A DNA stretch of 8,046 bases from Methanothrix sp. (GTDB lineage: Archaea; Halobacteriota; Methanosarcinia; Methanotrichales; Methanotrichaceae), in the NCBI GenBank assembly GCA_023229165.1, contig JALNZQ010000118.1:1-8046 (forward strand), read 5' to 3'. Below, piece after piece: positions 5,367 to 8,046 of the stretch. The translations under genes and the position numbers were made by a program. The notes below the pieces were generated by a model, which did not search any database, was not told the origin of the DNA, and was given only the letters and a program-made list of their open reading frames with translations. The first letter of the stretch is position 1, and each line of letters starts with the position of its first letter.

Positions 5367-6638
5367 ATGACGTCCAGAATATCGGGATTTTACAAGCTTG
5401 CTCCATCCGAGAGGCTTATCGCTGTGGCAGAGCAGGCTGCTATTGGGGCAGAAGAGATAGCCCAGGTGCAGACGGGCCTTCTTCTTGACCAGGCCGACAA
5501 GATGACGGAGAATGTGATAGGCATGTTCCAGGTGCCGCTGGGAATCGCCACCAACTTCGTCATCGACGGCAAAGAGGTGCTCATACCCATGGCCACCGAG
5601 GAACCTTCTGTCATCGCCGCGGCCAGCAACGGCGCAAGAATGGCGCGGGAAGCGGGCGGCTTTTTTACCTCCAGCACGGGGCCAGTCATGCGCGCCCAAA
5701 TTCAAGCCACGGGAATATGCGATCCCTTTGCGGCCCGCCAAGCTATTCTGCTTCATAAAGACGAGCTGATGAGGATGGCCAACGACAAAGATCCCATGCT
5801 GGTCAAGTACGGGGGAGGTGTCAAGGATATCGAGGTCTATGTCATCGACTCCAAGATGGGACCGATGGTAGTAACCCATCTCATCGTTGACTGCCGGGAT
5901 GCCATGGGTGCCAACGCCGTCAATACCATGGCCGAAGCGCTCGCGCCGCGCATTGAGCAAATCACTGGCGGGCGGGTGTATCTGCGCATCATCTCCAATC
6001 TGGCCGATCTTCGACTGGTTCGGGTAAAGGCGGTCTTCAAGGCAGAGGAGATAGGCGGCCATGAGGTTGTGGACGGAATTCTTTTGGCGGCAGAGCTGGC
6101 AGAGGTCGATCCCTACCGCGCCGCGACCCACAACAAGGGCATCATGAATGGAGTAACGGCCGTGGTGCTGGCCTCTGGAAATGATACACGGGCTGTGGAG
6201 GCCGGAGCTCATGCCTTTGCCTCGATAAGTGGACGCTACAAATCGCTCACCCGGTACGAGAAGAACAGGGATGGAGACCTGGTGGGAACCATTGAGATGC
6301 CCGTAGCCGTGGGCCTGGTGGGTGGAGCGACGCGCGTTCATCCTGTTGCCAAGACGGCCGTGAAAATTCTGGGCGTCAAAAGCGCAGACGATCTCTCCCG
6401 CATCATCGCTTCAGTGGGGCTGTGCCAGAACTTTGCAGCGCTGCGGGCCCTGGCTTCGGAAGGCATTCAGAGGGGGCACATGTCCCTGCACGCCAAGAAC
6501 GTGGCTGTGCAGGCAGGGGCTAAGTGCGATCTGATTGAGATCATCGCAGCCCGCATGGCTGCCGAGCGCAGGATAAGCGTAGATCGTGCCGTGGAGCTGA
6601 TGGCCGAACTGGATGAAAAAACAAAGGAGAAAGATTGA
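5367..6638 (+). CDS. hmgA: HMG-CoA reductase, class II
   Basis: This enzyme reduces HMG-CoA to mevalonate with two NAD(P)H, the committing step to the isoprenoid chains of archaeal membrane lipids. The 423-residue length and lack of any membrane span fit the soluble class II (bacterial-type) reductases, typified by Pseudomonas mevalonii and also known from Archaeoglobus. Motifs in order: ENVIGMFQVPLGIATNF (48-64), EEPS with catalytic glutamate at 78-79, DAMGANAVNTMAE (178-190), HNKG with K257, GND with D273, and LHA with general-acid H375. The residues after ENVIG (MFQVPLGIATNF) resemble class II rather than the class I YMPVPVGVAGP type. The C-terminal flap is present and ends in a charged tail. 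ATG 5367 has AAAGGA ten bases upstream. The stop overlaps the prephenate dehydratase start by four bases, so it heads a plus-strand operon. Confidence 0.96.
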   Translation: MTSRISGFYKLAPSERLIAVAEQAAIGAEEIAQVQTGLLLDQADKMTENVIGMFQVPLGIATNFVIDGKEVLIPMATEEPSVIAAASNGARMAREAGGFFTSSTGPVMRAQIQATGICDPFAARQAILLHKDELMRMANDKDPMLVKYGGGVKDIEVYVIDSKMGPMVVTHLIVDCRDAMGANAVNTMAEALAPRIEQITGGRVYLRIISNLADLRLVRVKAVFKAEEIGGHEVVDGILLAAELAEVDPYRAATHNKGIMNGVTAVVLASGNDTRAVEAGAHAFASISGRYKSLTRYEKNRDGDLVGTIEMPVAVGLVGGATRVHPVAKTAVKILGVKSADDLSRIIASVGLCQNFAALRALASEGIQRGHMSLHAKNVAVQAGAKCDLIEIIAARMAAERRISVDRAVELMAELDEKTKEKD

Positions 6639-7456
6639 GCTTGAGCTACAGGATTGGAGCTCTCGGGCCGGAGGGAACATATTCGGAAAAGGCGGCACTT
6701 CTCTGGATAAAGAACAGGCCAGAGGCCGCCCTCGTCTATTTCAATGACTTTGAGGGAGTGCTGGAGGCAGTGCAGGCTGGCCGGATTGATGCAGGCACCG
6801 TCCCTGTAGAAAACAGCCTGGAGGGAGCAGTAACCACAGTCATGGATCTGCTCTTGAGATTGGATGTTGTGATCGTGGGAGAGGTGAACGTTCCCGTTAG
6901 ACACTGCCTGGTGGGCCAGGGTCAAGGTGACATCAAGGTCATCCTCTCCCACCCCCAAGCACTGGCCCAATGCCGGCAGTATTTGCGCGAGCACTATCCA
7001 GAGGCCGAGATCAGGACCACTGGTTCCACCAGCCATGCCGCCCGCCTGGCCCAGGAGTTCCCTGAGATGGCAGCGGTAGCAGGAGCGGACACGGCTGAGA
7101 AATATGGGCTGCATATCCTGGCCAGGGAGATTCAGGATGCAAGCGACAATGTAACCCGTTTTATTGTGGCAGCAAGGAAGATGGCCGTAGCCACCGGCCG
7201 GGACAAGACATCGCTGGTCATTTACCTGGATAAGGATCGTCCCGGTGCGCTCTTCTCCATTTTAGAGGAGTTTGCCAGGCGTAGCATCAATTTGACAAGA
7301 ATAGAGTCCCGCCCCAGTCGTAAGGGCCTCGGAGATTACTACTTTTACATCGACCTGGAAGGGCATGTGGATGACAGCACCGTAGAGCAGGCAATAGCTG
7401 CCATAAAAGAAAAGGCTGCCATGATTCGGGTGCTGGGATCGTATCCACGGGCATAA
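6635..7456 (+). CDS. pheA: Prephenate dehydratase with C-terminal ACT domain
   Basis: This cytoplasmic enzyme decarboxylates and dehydrates prephenate to phenylpyruvate, the last step before transamination to phenylalanine. The catalytic domain spans about residues 5-180: LGPEGTYSEKAA (10-21), PVENSLEGAV (57-66), the TGSTSHAA segment (129-136) and the catalytic TRF motif T174-R175-F176. The ACT domain follows with GALFSIL (204-210) and ESRPSRKGLGDYYFYID (224-240); these GAL and ESRP motifs bind phenylalanine, so feedback inhibition is expected. At 273 residues it is a typical monofunctional enzyme without a mutase domain. I chose TTG 6635 because AGGAG lies five bases upstream and it overlaps the reductase stop as TTGA. 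A second in-frame TTG at 6641 would shorten it by two residues. The chorismate mutase it depends on is encoded earlier in the window. Confidence 0.95.
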   Translation: MSLSYRIGALGPEGTYSEKAALLWIKNRPEAALVYFNDFEGVLEAVQAGRIDAGTVPVENSLEGAVTTVMDLLLRLDVVIVGEVNVPVRHCLVGQGQGDIKVILSHPQALAQCRQYLREHYPEAEIRTTGSTSHAARLAQEFPEMAAVAGADTAEKYGLHILAREIQDASDNVTRFIVAARKMAVATGRDKTSLVIYLDKDRPGALFSILEEFARRSINLTRIESRPSRKGLGDYYFYIDLEGHVDDSTVEQAIAAIKEKAAMIRVLGSYPRA

Positions 7457-7477
7457 GCCTTGAATGGAGCTGATTTG

Positions 7478-8046
7478 ATGCCAATTGGAATTGTCCTTGC
7501 CCCCTATGGCACTCTTTTTCCTCCTGCCCTGGCCACCTATGACCAGATCCTAAAGGCCTATGAGCGCATGTTTCCTGGCTCCCTCGTTCGGCTGGCCTTC
7601 ACCTCCCACCTCATGAGGAAAAGGCTGCAAGAGAAAAAAGGCATCAGCATTCAGAGCCTTCCGGCTGCGCTAAGGGAGCTATGCGACCTGGGATCGGAAA
7701 GCGTGATCGTCCAATCCCTGCAGATCGTGCCGGGGAGAGAATTTCACCAGGTGGCAGCACTGGTGCAGGAATTGAAGGGCGCAAATCCGGCCTTCTCGCG
7801 CCTGGAGATCGGTTTGCCTCTGCTCTCGGACCTGCCGGACTGCCGAAAGGTCTCATCCTTCCTGCCTGCCCTTTGCTGCGATCCCGCATATCGTCGGAAT
7901 CCGGAGAAAGAGGCGGTGCTTCTGGTGGGACATGGCACAGGCCACCCAGCCGATGCTCTCTACTCCCTCATGTCCATGGTATTGAAAGAAGAGCACAAGA
8001 ATGTCTTCCTGGGCACGATCGAGGGCTTTTCCGGCCTTGAAAAGTT
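7478..8046 (+). CDS. cbiK: CbiK-type anaerobic cobaltochelatase, truncated by window end
   Basis: The visible 189 residues match the first two thirds of CbiK, the ATP-independent chelatase that inserts Co2+ into sirohydrochlorin (or its oxidised precursor) in the anaerobic B12 pathway; corrinoids serve methyl transfer in methanogens. Landmarks are APYGT (8-12), AFTSHLMRKRL (40-50), VQSLQIVPGREF (78-89), GLPLLSD (112-118) and VGHGTGHPADA (150-160). H152 in GHG corresponds to a catalytic histidine of Salmonella CbiK. The second metal histidine, expected near residue 210, lies beyond the edge. The ATG at 7478 has GGAG eight bases upstream and follows the dehydratase by 21 bases, so it is probably third in the same operon, with no obvious pathway link. 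The full two-lobe length separates it from the short CbiX/CfbA chelatases, although nickel or iron as the physiological metal cannot be excluded. Confidence 0.88.
   Translation, partial: MPIGIVLAPYGTLFPPALATYDQILKAYERMFPGSLVRLAFTSHLMRKRLQEKKGISIQSLPAALRELCDLGSESVIVQSLQIVPGREFHQVAALVQELKGANPAFSRLEIGLPLLSDLPDCRKVSSFLPALCCDPAYRRNPEKEAVLLVGHGTGHPADALYSLMSMVLKEEHKNVFLGTIEGFSGLEK

Noticed and set aside
5349..6341. A 330-codon open frame on the minus strand opposite the HMG-CoA reductase gene.
   Set aside because: It lies wholly opposite a full-length, motif-complete reductase. Its translation is rich in H, R and G with no recognisable domain, as expected for the antisense of a GC-biased gene.
6467..7114. 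A 215-codon minus-strand frame across the reductase/dehydratase junction.
   Set aside because: It is antisense to two well-supported genes and shows no family signature.
7681..8040. A 119-codon plus-strand frame near the window end.
   Set aside because: It overlaps the CbiK frame, which has clear motifs throughout. The alternative translation is proline/glycine/arginine-rich and resembles nothing.

Overview
The window looks like an ordinary chromosomal stretch from a methanogenic euryarchaeon, or a close H4MPT-using relative. The evidence is archaeal gene families and signals: a GHMP-type shikimate kinase, a beta-RFAP synthase (methanopterin-type cofactor), a TET-like M42 peptidase, mevalonate-pathway HMG-CoA reductase, short Shine-Dalgarno leaders, TATA-like boxes and T-tract terminators. 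A Methanotrichaceae/Methanosarcinales member seems most likely to me, but this rests on gene content only; an Archaeoglobi relative is not excluded. I see no mobile element, CRISPR array, rRNA or tRNA.

Region 1 (1-2009, plus strand) is a tightly packed operon: an unrecognised protein with a PD-(D/E)XK-nuclease-like motif, archaeal shikimate kinase, a short AroQ-fold chorismate mutase and a short PurE-like protein, joined by 1-4 base overlaps or a 3-base gap. Region 2 (2011-2665, plus) is a second unit with its own TATA-like box. It encodes a universal stress protein and, 4 bases later, a 36-residue single-membrane-span microprotein, and it ends in a long hairpin followed by a T-tract. Region 3 (2695-5309, minus) is a two-gene unit: a chorismate-lyase/beta-RFAP-synthase fusion, then an M42 aminopeptidase. 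Region 4 (5367-8046, plus) is divergent from region 3 across 57 bases. It encodes class II HMG-CoA reductase, prephenate dehydratase and a CbiK-type cobaltochelatase that runs off the window.

Many of the genes cluster around chorismate. Shikimate kinase feeds it. Chorismate mutase and prephenate dehydratase take it to phenylpyruvate. The lyase half of the fusion would take it to 4-hydroxybenzoate for the arene of methanopterin. HMG-CoA reductase supplies archaeal lipid isoprenoids, and the chelatase supplies cobalt corrinoids. The observations most worth a second look are the fusion, the nuclease-like first gene, the PurE-like protein lacking a usually conserved histidine and the C-terminal tail, and the unannotated microprotein with its terminator hairpin.
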